A DNA stretch of 64,000 nt from positions 3,906,001-3,970,000 of the forward strand of contig NZ_JAZHSD010000001.1 of NCBI RefSeq assembly GCF_036924745.1, written 5' to 3'. Below are positions 45,215 to 54,032 of this stretch, piece after piece. The position numbers and the translations under genes are program-made. Under the pieces are notes generated by a model. That model worked only from the letters and a program-made list of their open reading frames with translations. It was not told the DNA's origin and did not search any database. Source of the DNA: Bradyrhizobium sp. AZCC 1693 (GTDB lineage: Bacteria; Pseudomonadota; Alphaproteobacteria; Rhizobiales; Xanthobacteraceae). Every line of letters starts with the position of its first letter. Positions within the stretch are counted from its first letter, which is position 1.

Positions 45215-48097
45215 TTGACATTGCGTCTGATCAGGTGCCTGGCGCTGGTTGCGCTGGGCTTCATGATTGTTGCGGCGGCGCCTCCGGCGCACGCCATTGA
45301 CGCGGTCAGCGTCCGCAGTGACGCGCCTGCCATCGATCTGACCGCCGTCCTCGACCACCAGCGCAGCGAAACCGACCGCATCCAGGTTTCGACAGCGCCG
45401 GGAACCGACGGCATCGTCCGCCGCATCGAGGTCCGCGCCCGCGAGGGTGGGCAGAATTGGGTGGTGTTCGCGCTGGCCAACAACACCGACGACCAGCTCG
45501 ACCGCCTGATCGTCGCCCCGCATTATCGCATCGTGTCATCAGGTCTGTTGTGGCCCGACCTCGGCCTGTCGCGCATCGCCACCATCACGCCGTCGACCGG
45601 CGATCGTCCGGAGCGGCAGGAAAGCGCGACTGCCGACATCTTCCGCATCACGCTCGATCCCGGCGCCGTCATCACCTTCGTGGCGGAACTGCGCACCGAC
45701 AAGCTGCCGCAGCTCTATCTGTGGGAACCCGACGCCTACAAGGACAAGGTCAACTCGTTCACGCTCTATCAAGGCATCGTGATCGGCATCTCCGGACTCC
45801 TGGCGTTGGTGCTCACCATTCTGTTCGTGGTCAAGGGCAGCATCATGTTCCCCGCTGCCGCAGCACTTGCCTGGGCGGTGCTGGTCTATATCGGCGTCGA
45901 TTTCGGCTTCTGGGGCAAGGTGCTCGACATGTCGAACAACGCCGAGCGCGTCTGGCGCGCGGCGGGCGAAGCGATTTTGGCGGCGACGCTACTGGTGTTC
46001 CTGTTCGCCTATCTCAATCTCAGCCGCTGGCATGTGCGCTATTCCCACATCACCGTCGGCTGGCTGGCCTTCCTCGGCTCGCTGGTGGCGCTGGCGCTGT
46101 TCGATCCCGCGGTCGCCTCGGGCATTGCGCGGATCTCGCTGGTGCTGATCGCCTTCGCAGGCTTCGCGCTGATCGTCTATCTCTCGACGCATGGTTTCGA
46201 CCGCGCGGTGCTGTTGATCCCGACCTGGTTCCTGCTGGTGGTCTGGGTGATCGCGGCTGGCATGACGGTCGGGGGCTCCGTCACCAACGACATCGTCGGC
46301 CCCGCTTTGCTCGGCGGCCTCGTGCTGATCGTGATGCTGATCGGATTTACGGTGATGCAGCACGCCTTCGCCGGCGGCGGCGCGACCACCGGCATCGTCT
46401 CCGACGTCGAGCGTCGCGCGCTGGCACTGACGGGTTCAGGCGACCTGATCTGGGACTGGGACGTCTCCGCCGACAAGGTGTTCACGAGTCCCGAAACCGA
46501 AAGCCTGCTCGGGCTCAAACGCGGCACGCTGGAAGGTCCCGCCGCGAAATGGCTCGAGGTGCTGCATCCGCTCGATCAGGATCGTTTCCGCGCAGCGCTC
46601 GACAGCGTGCTCGACCAGCGCCGCGGCCGGCTGGTGCAGGATTTCCGCCTGCGCACGCCCGACGGCCATTTCATGTGGTTCGCACTGAAGGCGCGCCCGG
46701 TGGTCGGCTCCGACGGCGAGGTCTCGCGCGTGGTCGGAACGCTCACCGACGTCACCGACATCAAGAACGCCGAAGAGCGCATGCTCCATGACTCCGTGCA
46801 TGACAACCTCACGGGCCTTCCGAACCGCAAATTGTTCATGGACCGCCTCGGCGCGGTGGCCAATTTCACCAAGAGCATGCCGACCCTGCGGCCGACGCTG
46901 ATGGTGATCGACCTCGACCGCTTCAAGCAGGTCAATGATTCCGTCGGCATCGCGGTCGGCGACTCCATCCTGCTGACGCTGGCGCGGCGGCTGACGCGCA
47001 TCCTGAAACCGCAGGACACGCTGGCGCGGCTGGCCGGCGACCAGTTCGGCCTGATCCTGATATCGGAACAGGACCCGGCGCGCATTACCGCGTTCGCCGA
47101 AACCATCCGCAAGACCATCCGCGCGCCGATCGCCTTCAACGACCGCGAGATCTTCCTGACCGCCTCCATCGGACTCGCGCTATCAGATCCGCAGACGCAA
47201 TTGTCCGAGGAGATCATCAAGGACGCCGAGCTTGCGATGTATCACTCCAAGCGCATCGGCGGCGACCGCATCGACGTCTACAAGCCCGCCATGCGCGCCC
47301 GAAAAACCGACCGCCTGACGCTGGAAAGCGAACTGCGCCGCGCCATCGAGCGGCAGGAAATCACCATTCTGTACCAGCCGATTGTGCGGCTGGAGGACCG
47401 CTCCATCGCCGGCTTCGAGGCCCTGGCGCGGTGGGACCACCCCAAGCTCGGCCGGATGTCGCCGTCGGAATTCATCACGATTGCCGAGGAAATCGGCCTG
47501 ATCGTCGATCTCGGCATGTTCGTGCTCGACCAGACCGCGCGGCAGCTTTCGGTGTGGCAGCGCGCGATGCGCTCGCGCGAGCCGATCTTTGCCTCCGTCA
47601 ACGTCTCCTCGCGGCAATTGCTGCGCCACGACCTGATCCACGATATCCGCACCGTGCTATCACGCTCCTCGGTGGCGCGCGGCACGCTGAAACTGGAACT
47701 GACGGAATCGCTTGTCATGGAGAACCCGGAGCACGCGGCGCAGATGCTGACGCGCATCCGCGAGCTCGGCACCGGGCTGTCGCTCGACGATTTCGGCACC
47801 GGCCATTCATCGCTGGCCTATCTGCAGCGTTTTCCGTTCGACACCATCAAGATCGACCAGTCCTTCGTGCGCACCACCAGCCGCGGCACGCGCCCGGTGA
47901 TCCTGAAATCGATCATCGCGCTGGCCCACGACCTCGGCATGGACGTGGTGGCCGAGGGCGCTGAGACGGATTCGGATGCGGTCGAGCTCTATCAACTCGG
48001 CTGCGAATATGCCCAGGGCTTTGCCTTCGGCGAGCCGATGGACGCCGACGCCGCGATGCGGCTGCTTACGGAAGAGCGGCTGGAAGCGGCGAGCTGA
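45215..48097 (+). CDS. Membrane GGDEF/EAL cyclic di-GMP protein with degenerate GGDEF
   Basis: About 960 residues. A signal-like helix (residues 5-28), a periplasmic beta-rich part (30-170), and seven or so membrane helices (185-385) come first. A PAS fold follows at 405-515 (DLIWDWDVSADKVFTSPETE). The GGDEF domain (525-680) has LTGLPNRKLFMDRL and DLDRFKQVND but its active loop reads AGDQF instead of GGDEF, so cyclase activity is unlikely. The EAL domain (700-950) keeps EALARWDHP, ELTESLVMEN, DDFGTGHSSLAYL and IKIDQSFV, so it should hydrolyse cyclic di-GMP. The start is TTG at 45215 or, better spaced from GGAG, 45221. The last 66 codons are duplicated at 48676-48881. Confidence 0.9.
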   Translation: MTLRLIRCLALVALGFMIVAAAPPAHAIDAVSVRSDAPAIDLTAVLDHQRSETDRIQVSTAPGTDGIVRRIEVRAREGGQNWVVFALANNTDDQLDRLIVAPHYRIVSSGLLWPDLGLSRIATITPSTGDRPERQESATADIFRITLDPGAVITFVAELRTDKLPQLYLWEPDAYKDKVNSFTLYQGIVIGISGLLALVLTILFVVKGSIMFPAAAALAWAVLVYIGVDFGFWGKVLDMSNNAERVWRAAGEAILAATLLVFLFAYLNLSRWHVRYSHITVGWLAFLGSLVALALFDPAVASGIARISLVLIAFAGFALIVYLSTHGFDRAVLLIPTWFLLVVWVIAAGMTVGGSVTNDIVGPALLGGLVLIVMLIGFTVMQHAFAGGGATTGIVSDVERRALALTGSGDLIWDWDVSADKVFTSPETESLLGLKRGTLEGPAAKWLEVLHPLDQDRFRAALDSVLDQRRGRLVQDFRLRTPDGHFMWFALKARPVVGSDGEVSRVVGTLTDVTDIKNAEERMLHDSVHDNLTGLPNRKLFMDRLGAVANFTKSMPTLRPTLMVIDLDRFKQVNDSVGIAVGDSILLTLARRLTRILKPQDTLARLAGDQFGLILISEQDPARITAFAETIRKTIRAPIAFNDREIFLTASIGLALSDPQTQLSEEIIKDAELAMYHSKRIGGDRIDVYKPAMRARKTDRLTLESELRRAIERQEITILYQPIVRLEDRSIAGFEALARWDHPKLGRMSPSEFITIAEEIGLIVDLGMFVLDQTARQLSVWQRAMRSREPIFASVNVSSRQLLRHDLIHDIRTVLSRSSVARGTLKLELTESLVMENPEHAAQMLTRIRELGTGLSLDDFGTGHSSLAYLQRFPFDTIKIDQSFVRTTSRGTRPVILKSIIALAHDLGMDVVAEGAETDSDAVELYQLGCEYAQGFAFGEPMDADAAMRLLTEERLEAAS

Positions 48098-48527
48098 GCA
48101 CCCTCCATACCCTCGAAAGGGCGCAGGGATGCCGGGTGCACGGTGGTCTGGTCTGGCTTGTCGGCGCGCAGCGCAACGAAACACGCGCACGAAAAACAAA
48201 CACGCGGCCATTCACGTTACCGAGGGAGCGGAGCTCTAGCGTTTCATCCGTTTGAGCCGGTCGGAAAAAGAATCCCGGAGCCTGTTCGACGTTGTCGAGC
48301 GAAATATCGTCGTAGATCCAGCAGGAGTCTGGATTTTTGTCGATCCGAAAAATTTCCTGCTCGCATTTCGTGCCGTCACACGGTTCCGTCGGCTGCGTGA
48401 AGACGTAGGCGATGTTACCGTTGTTGTTAGATGCAGGAACAAGGGTAGTTCCGCCGACAATGGGTGGATTGGCGATCAGTGCGCCTACATAGAAGAACTT
48501 GGAAGCGATCTGCACAGGGTCGGCCAT
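48066..48527 (-). CDS. Unrecognised cargo protein between EAL gene and its duplicated tail
   Basis: A 153-codon frame with a strong ribosome site (TGGAGG, eight bases before ATG 48527). The first 100 residues look genuine: MADPVQIASKFFYVGALIAN, IAYVFTQPTEPCDGTKCEQE and IYDDISLDNVEQAPGFFFRP, with a CDGTKC Cys pair. The final 40 residues are read from the antisense of the EAL gene tail and its flank, so the true C-terminus has probably been cut off by the junction. Composition is less GC-rich than the surroundings. I do not recognise the family. It is bounded by two copies of the EAL 3' end, which suggests arrival by recombination. Confidence 0.5.
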   Translation of the reverse strand: MADPVQIASKFFYVGALIANPPIVGGTTLVPASNNNGNIAYVFTQPTEPCDGTKCEQEIFRIDKNPDSCWIYDDISLDNVEQAPGFFFRPAQTDETLELRSLGNVNGRVFVFRARVSLRCAPTSQTRPPCTRHPCALSRVWRVLSSPLPAALP

Positions 48528-48675
48528 GTTCTTAACCTCCAGATATCACCGCAAAGCACGACATCAATTCTTACGTACCGGAACGCCGCAAGCGTCGTTT
48601 CTATCAAAGTTCAGCAATCGACCGTCGGGCCTGTACGGGCTTGTCCGGATCCGTGAGCATCTGTGCGGGTCGCGG

Positions 48676-48881
48676 CCGGTGATCCTGAAATCGATCATCG
48701 CGCTGGCCCACGACCTCGGCATGGACGTGGTGGCGGAAGGCGCGGAGACGGATTCGGATGCGGTCGAGCTCTATCAGCTCGGCTGCGAATATGCCCAGGG
48801 CTTTGCCTTCGGCGAGCCGATGGACGCCGACGCCGCGATGCGGCTGCTCACGGAAGAGCGGCTGGAAGCGGCGAGCTGAGC
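48676..48881 (+). pseudogene. Duplicated 3' end of the EAL gene
   Basis: These 206 bases repeat 47894-48099 with five differences, all in third codon positions and silent (for example GCC/GCG, GAG/GAA, CAA/CAG). They encode the last 66 residues, VILKSIIALAHDLGMDVVAE and onward to EERLEAAS, with the stop. No start or upstream EAL domain remains, so it is an orphan tail. The silent differences show that it derives from a related but not identical allele. Confidence 0.9.
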
Positions 48882-49022
48882 GGCCCGGCGAAGGCGACGG
48901 ACCATACGCCGCGGCTTTTCTGTGAGGCGATGGGGCCAGCTGCCTTTGCTACAGCAACGCCCCGTGGTTACGGGTCCCCGACTTCCCTACGTGCGGCGTG
49001 CCGTGTCTTAGGCAACTTCCGC

Positions 49023-50573
49023 TTAGTCTTGCCACCAGCCCGGTTGCACCGGACGATAGTATTGGCCGCCACGGCGGCGCGTATTGCCGGTTTGCGGGGC
49101 TAGATCGCGCTGGAAATTGAAGAAGCCGAAGCCGTCGCCGCCCTGGACGTCGTCGCCCGCGATGAGGACGTCGGCCGTCGGCTGGCGCGTTATGAAGCCG
49201 CCTTGGGGCTGGTTGTTCAGCACCGCGACGAACTCGGTGCGATAGTTGGTCTCGCGGCTCAGCGGCTCGTCCGAGATGACGATCGAGGATCGCGGCAATG
49301 CGGTCGGCGCGATGCGATCGAGCACCTCCTGCGGGATGGTGATGCGGTCGAGCGCGGCTTTGGCGTTGTCGCCGTTGTCGATCGTGACCGCGGTCCAGCG
49401 CAAGCCCGCCTCGTTGCGCGCCACCGCCGTGAACACATGCGTGCCGATCGGTCTTTCGGGATTGCGGATCGTGACCGGAACCTCAATCGTCGCATCGAAC
49501 ACGATGCCGCCGCCGTCAGGTGCCGGCTTATGCGTGGGACGGCGCACGTAAAGCTTCTGCGTCGCGCGGCTGATGTAGATCGAGACCGGCTCGAGCGCGA
49601 GCTTCGCCTCGCTCGCCGCTTTGGCGGTGTCGGCCTTCCGCGTCTGCGCCGTCTTGGCGGCTTCCTTCGCGACGGCGGCGGCGTCGAGCTTCGATTTCGC
49701 GTCGGCCTTGGCGGTGTCGAGCTGGTTCCCCAGTTCCGCGGCCTTGGTGGCGGCCTTTTGCTTGAGGTCCTCGGCCCGCGCCTTGGCCTCGTCCGTCTTG
49801 GCGGCGGCGAGCGCCTTGTCGGCGTAGGCGAGCTCGGCGGCGGCGCGGGTCTTGAGCCCTTCCAGCTTGCGCAGCGACGCCGACAGCGACGCCGTCTCGC
49901 GCGTCGCTGTCGCGGCGGCCTTCTTCGCCTCGTCGGCCGTCTTGGCAGCCTCGGCCGCCTCGCGGGAGAGCGCCTCGGCCCTGGCCGGCGCGGCCGCGAT
50001 GGCCTCTGCCTTCGGCACCAACAGCGCCGGATGGGAGAACTCGACCGGCTCGGCGTTATCAGGCGAGATGATCACCCGCATCCCGATCCGCGTCCTGTCG
50101 AACAAATTCTCGGCAAAACCAAAGGGCATCCGCACGCAGCCGTGCGAGGCCGCATATCCGGGCAGCGGCCCGCCGTGCAGCGCGATGCCGTTCCAGGTGA
50201 TGCGCTGCATGTTCGGCATCTCGGCATCGTCATACATGGTCGAGCGGTGGTCCTTGTCCTTCTCCAGGACGGCGAAGACGCCGGCCGGCGTCTCGCGTCC
50301 CGTGGTGCCGGTCGATACCGGCGCGCGCATGATCCAGCCGTCGGCGTCGTAGAAAGTGACCTGCTGGGTCTTGATCGACACGATCGCCATGATCGGCTCG
50401 CCTGCATCGCGCGGCGCCGTCGCCTCGGTGGGGGGCTTGGGGCGCGCCTCTTTCGCCGCAGCGTCGGCGGTCAGCGCCGTCAGTGCGGCCATCACCGCGA
50501 GCGTCACAATGGCAGGGGAACCCCAACGCCACATCGCCATGGTGGATCGCGCCGCTGTAAATCGATTCACCAT
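49023..50573 (-). CDS. L,D-transpeptidase family protein
   Basis: A 516-residue exported protein. A signal helix lies at residues 18-40 (WGSPAIVTLAVMAALTALTA). Residues 55-160 form the YkuD catalytic domain: VSIKTQQVTFYDADGWIMRA, ISTGTTG-like STGTTGRETPAGVF, and the active site IALHGGPLPGYAASHGCVRM with the nucleophile Cys in SHGCVR. Residues 190-330 are an Ala/Lys-rich coiled coil; the final 180 residues are beta-rich and include IYISRATQKLYVRRP, a second degenerate YkuD-like segment. It would cross-link peptidoglycan by 3-3 bonds or attach proteins to it. ATG 50573 is chosen by the signal peptide. Confidence 0.88.
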   Translation of the reverse strand: MVNRFTAARSTMAMWRWGSPAIVTLAVMAALTALTADAAAKEARPKPPTEATAPRDAGEPIMAIVSIKTQQVTFYDADGWIMRAPVSTGTTGRETPAGVFAVLEKDKDHRSTMYDDAEMPNMQRITWNGIALHGGPLPGYAASHGCVRMPFGFAENLFDRTRIGMRVIISPDNAEPVEFSHPALLVPKAEAIAAAPARAEALSREAAEAAKTADEAKKAAATATRETASLSASLRKLEGLKTRAAAELAYADKALAAAKTDEAKARAEDLKQKAATKAAELGNQLDTAKADAKSKLDAAAVAKEAAKTAQTRKADTAKAASEAKLALEPVSIYISRATQKLYVRRPTHKPAPDGGGIVFDATIEVPVTIRNPERPIGTHVFTAVARNEAGLRWTAVTIDNGDNAKAALDRITIPQEVLDRIAPTALPRSSIVISDEPLSRETNYRTEFVAVLNNQPQGGFITRQPTADVLIAGDDVQGGDGFGFFNFQRDLAPQTGNTRRRGGQYYRPVQPGWWQD

Positions 50574-50844
50574 GCCATGCCCCGGTTGAAATGCCTGTCC
50601 GCGCCTGCCTCGATCAAGTGTCAGATCGCGACTTTTGGGATCAACTAACCGCCGCCACCATCCACGCCGCCAATTCGCTCGCGGGACTATCGGCATGTTC
50701 CGCTGGCAATTCTTTCATATACGACAGGCCGCGTAGCCGGAAGGGTGGCTCGCTGAAATTGGCACTTTTTGGACGTGCAGCATGAAGCGAGACGACGTCT
50801 ACTCTACAGCTAGATTTAACTCAGGCAGCCAGCACCATCATCCG
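50574..50844. other. Intergenic region upstream of L,D-transpeptidase gene
   Basis: About 270 bp without a gene. It should contain the leftward promoter of the transpeptidase gene and the end of the PQQ dehydrogenase operon. No clear terminator hairpin is visible. Confidence 0.4.
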
Positions 50845-51492
50845 CTAATCCTTGGCTCGCAATATGCTGATCCGCGTTTCGTCGACGAAACTCTGGATGT
50901 CCTGACCGGGCCGGCGGAACAGATTACGTTCGACAATGAGCGAACGGCCGCTGACCGTCTTGGTGCAACGCTCCTTCAGGTAGACGCCACCCACCGGCTG
51001 GTCTCCTGCTTCAGGCCGACCTTCACTGCACGTCCAGCCTTCCGGGCCGTAGCGCGATCTGGCCTGTATCCCGAGCAGAAACGCCTTCTTCCGGATATAG
51101 AGACGCGCCTTCGGATCGGTCTCGATCTGCAAACCGGCGACGTGCCCGGTATCGTCGATCAGCAAGGTCAGGATCGCAGGATGGCCCGCCACCATCGTGC
51201 CGTCGCGGCTGGTCGAGGGATCGTAACCAAATCGGATCGCCCGTGTTCCACTCTTCTCGACAGGACAGTCGTGCCAATCCTTCCAGCCAGCCAGTGTTCG
51301 CTTCGGATCCGCCGCGCAAGAAAAGTCGACGTAGCCGGACTCCGCCAGTTCGGTCGCGGCCATTCCGAGGCGAATGTCGCGCAGATCGCTGCCGCCGAAC
51401 TCTTCCGCCCGTGCCGGAGACTGCGCAAGTGCGACGCCCTGCCAGACAAGCAGGCCCGCGGCAAGAACGCCCGATAGCGTTAGTCTGTCCAT
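50845..51492 (-). CDS. Exported protein of unknown function in PQQ dehydrogenase operon
   Basis: A 215-residue protein with a signal peptide (MDRLTLSGVLAAGLLVWQGV, cleaved after ALAQ). The mature part contains LRDIRLGMAATELAESGYVD, FSCAADPKRTL, HDCPVEKSGTRAIRFGYDPS, WTCSEG and YLKERCTKTV: four or five Cys that could form disulphides. I do not recognise it, although the 'DIRLGMxxxEL' opening occurs in several periplasmic proteins. The ATG overlaps the cytochrome c stop by one base (TGATG), so it is translated with it and may be an accessory to the dehydrogenase. Confidence 0.75.
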   Translation of the reverse strand: MDRLTLSGVLAAGLLVWQGVALAQSPARAEEFGGSDLRDIRLGMAATELAESGYVDFSCAADPKRTLAGWKDWHDCPVEKSGTRAIRFGYDPSTSRDGTMVAGHPAILTLLIDDTGHVAGLQIETDPKARLYIRKKAFLLGIQARSRYGPEGWTCSEGRPEAGDQPVGGVYLKERCTKTVSGRSLIVERNLFRRPGQDIQSFVDETRISILRAKD

Positions 51493-52064
51493 CACTGGCC
51501 CTTCCCCGTGCTGGCGGTCGCATGATCCGGCTGCTGCGGCTGTGCCTTGTAGACGTCGCAGACCCGCGACGTGCTTGAGAAGAAGGTGACGCATTCCGCG
51601 TAAGTGGGTTCGCCGGCTCCCTTGATGTGAGCGATCACGTAGTCGGCGACGGCTTCGATATCCTTCGGGCGCAGAAACGTTCCGCCCTCGGGCGGCATCT
51701 GTGCCCCCGCGTCCTGGAGGTTCATGCCGTGGCATTTCACCTCATCGTAGGCGCCGCGCATGAAGAACGGCATCCCGGTGCCCGGCCGCCCGCAGCCGAC
51801 GGTTTCAATGATCTGATCCCGCGTCAGCTCGGTCTTGCGCAGCGACAGCGCATCACCGCCGTAGCCGCCGCCGCCATTGCCGTGCCATTTGTGGCAGCCA
51901 ATGCAGTTTGCGCGACTGAACACCGCCTTGCCGGCATTGGTCGGATCCGAGGCTGGCGGCTGCGCCGACTGACCGTAGGCAGCGGTTAGCATCGAAAAAT
52001 TCAGGGCGACGACGCTCGCGAGCAGCATGCCCGCCGGCGCGGTGAGTCTGTTGAAGATCATCAT
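51492..52064 (-). CDS. Periplasmic c-type cytochrome, partner of PQQ dehydrogenase
   Basis: A 190-residue protein with a signal peptide (residues 1-33, ending in AAYGQ) and a single heme c site, ANCIGCHKWHGNGGGGYGGD. The distal Met ligand is probably in GAQMPPEGGTF. It starts 59 bases after the PQQ dehydrogenase stop and should carry electrons from that enzyme to a terminal oxidase. The C-terminal 35 residues have an extra Cys pair (AECVTFFSSTSRVCDV). ATG 52064 is chosen by the signal peptide. Confidence 0.88.
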   Translation of the reverse strand: MMIFNRLTAPAGMLLASVVALNFSMLTAAYGQSAQPPASDPTNAGKAVFSRANCIGCHKWHGNGGGGYGGDALSLRKTELTRDQIIETVGCGRPGTGMPFFMRGAYDEVKCHGMNLQDAGAQMPPEGGTFLRPKDIEAVADYVIAHIKGAGEPTYAECVTFFSSTSRVCDVYKAQPQQPDHATASTGKGQ

Positions 52065-52123
52065 TGCGTCTCTTGCCGAGGAAGCGGAGGCCCGCGGTTG
52101 ACGGGCCTCCACTTTCGAGAATG

Positions 52124-53911
52124 TCAGAGCGAGAATACGTAGAGCATCGATCCCGGCTGTATCTTCTTCAGTTCGGGCGTCGAATCGATGAACCACTTGT
52201 CCCAGGCGCCGCCGAGGCCGACCAGAATGGCGACGTACTGTTTGCCATCGACCGTAAAGGTCATCGGCGGTGCGTTGACGCCGCCGCCCGTGTTGAACTC
52301 CCAGAGCTTCTGCAATGACTTGGCGTCAAGCGCCATCACTTCGCCGGATGGCTGACCGGTGAAGACGAGGTCGGGAGTCGCAAGGATGCCGCCCAGATTG
52401 GGGAACGGCGTTTCCATTTTGCCGGCGATCTTGCCGGTGGTTACGTCGATCGCCGTCACGCTGCCGGTGATCTTGACCGGCTGGCTCGGGCCGCCGCCGG
52501 TCCAGAACTCCCGTGGTTTCAGTTTTTCCGGCGTCATCACCTCAACTTTGATGCGATTGCAGCTCTCGATCACAGGGATGTACCAGAGCTTGAGATCCGG
52601 ATTGTAGGCCGTCGGCGGCCAGTTCTTGCCGCCCATGTTGCCGGGGCAGATGTCGGTTTCCATGTTGGTGCGGCTTGGAGTCACCGACGCGATATAGGTC
52701 TGCACGGCCTTGTTCGGGTCATACTCGATCGGCTTGCCGCTCTCCGCGTCGAGCCCTTTGGTCCATGTGACTTTCTTCACGAACGGGAGGCCCCAGACGA
52801 ACTTGCCGGTGGTGCGGTCGATCGCATAGGCGAAGCCGTTGCGGTCCGCTTCGAGCGCGAGCTTCCGCGGACCACTGGGCCCGGGGATATCGACCAGCAC
52901 GTTTTCCGCCACGCTGTCATAGTCGTAGGGGTCGTTTGGCGTGTGCTGATAGTGCCACTTGATCTTGCCGGTCGTGGCGTCAAGGGCCAGCGAGCTGTCG
53001 GTGTAGAGGTTGTCGCCCGGCCGATAGGCGTTATCCCAGTCCGGTCCGGGATTGCCGGTGCCCCAGACGATGGTGTCGGTTGCGGGATCGTAGGTGCCGG
53101 TTACCCAGGTCGAGCCGCCGCCGGCGGCAGCCGCGTTGTTGCTGTCTTTCCAGGTATCGCTGCCGGGCTCGCCCTTGCCTGGGATTGTGTGGGTGCGCCA
53201 GACCTCCTTCTGGGTCGTGAGGTCGGTGGCGGCGATCCAGCCACGGATGCCGTACTCCGCACCCGCGACGCCGGTGATCGCCATGTTCTTGACGATCAAC
53301 GGCGCGCCGGTGATGACCTCGCCCTTGTCCGGATCGGCCACATTACGCTGCCACGCGACCTGGCCGGTTTCCTTGTTGGTCGCGATCAGCCGGCCATCCA
53401 GCGTGTGGGAAATGACGAGATCCCCCCACAGCGCGACGCCGCGATTGTCGACGCCGCAGCACGCCACAGCACCAGCCCAGTCACGGTCCGTCTTGGGATC
53501 CATCTTCCAGACCAGCACGCCGCGGCCGCCATGCGCATCGATCTTGTAGACGGAGCCCCATCCATCGGTGACGTAGAGAAAGCCGTTCTCGGCAATCGGA
53601 GTGCCTTCCAGCCCGCCATGGCTCCAGATACCACCGCCTTCGATGCCGCCGAGATGCATGGTCCAGGCGACCTTCAGGTTCTTCACGTTATCGCGGTTGA
53701 CCTCCTTCAGACTGGAGAACCGGTGACCCGAGTAATTTTGATGATGATGAAGCCAGTTGCCCGGCTCCTTGTCGACGTTGAGCAGCCGCTCCTGATTGAC
53801 CTGGTCTGCAGCGAAGACTGACGGTGCGCCCATCCCGCTTGCGGCAGCACCTGCTACGACAAGCAGACAGGCTCGCGTCAACATTTTAGTGTGACCTGAA
53901 GATCGCTCCAT
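52124..53911 (-). CDS. PQQ-dependent alcohol dehydrogenase, possibly lanthanide type
   Basis: A 595-residue periplasmic quinoprotein with eight beta-propeller blades (repeats such as GRLIATNKETGQVAWQRNV and GKIKWHYQHTPNDPYDYDS). A signal peptide ends in PSVFA. The vicinal disulphide that stacks on PQQ is in AVACCGVDNRG. The catalytic segment reads PNDPYDYDSVAEN: an Asp occurs two residues after the catalytic Asp, the mark of lanthanide-using enzymes such as XoxF and PedH, whereas calcium enzymes have Ala or Ser there. AGGGAGG lies nine bases before ATG 53911. Alcohols or aldehydes are likely substrates. No PQQ synthesis genes are in the window. Confidence 0.9.
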   Translation of the reverse strand: MERSSGHTKMLTRACLLVVAGAAASGMGAPSVFAADQVNQERLLNVDKEPGNWLHHHQNYSGHRFSSLKEVNRDNVKNLKVAWTMHLGGIEGGGIWSHGGLEGTPIAENGFLYVTDGWGSVYKIDAHGGRGVLVWKMDPKTDRDWAGAVACCGVDNRGVALWGDLVISHTLDGRLIATNKETGQVAWQRNVADPDKGEVITGAPLIVKNMAITGVAGAEYGIRGWIAATDLTTQKEVWRTHTIPGKGEPGSDTWKDSNNAAAAGGGSTWVTGTYDPATDTIVWGTGNPGPDWDNAYRPGDNLYTDSSLALDATTGKIKWHYQHTPNDPYDYDSVAENVLVDIPGPSGPRKLALEADRNGFAYAIDRTTGKFVWGLPFVKKVTWTKGLDAESGKPIEYDPNKAVQTYIASVTPSRTNMETDICPGNMGGKNWPPTAYNPDLKLWYIPVIESCNRIKVEVMTPEKLKPREFWTGGGPSQPVKITGSVTAIDVTTGKIAGKMETPFPNLGGILATPDLVFTGQPSGEVMALDAKSLQKLWEFNTGGGVNAPPMTFTVDGKQYVAILVGLGGAWDKWFIDSTPELKKIQPGSMLYVFSL

Positions 53912-54032
53912 GAGTAATGCCCTCCCTGTTGGCAAGTTCTTGTGGCAGTTCATGTTGGATTGAACGTCCGGCATATCCGGGCGTTTCGCTGTCGGGCCCC
54001 ATTCAGCGGGCTTCAGCAGCCCGCTGTCGCGA

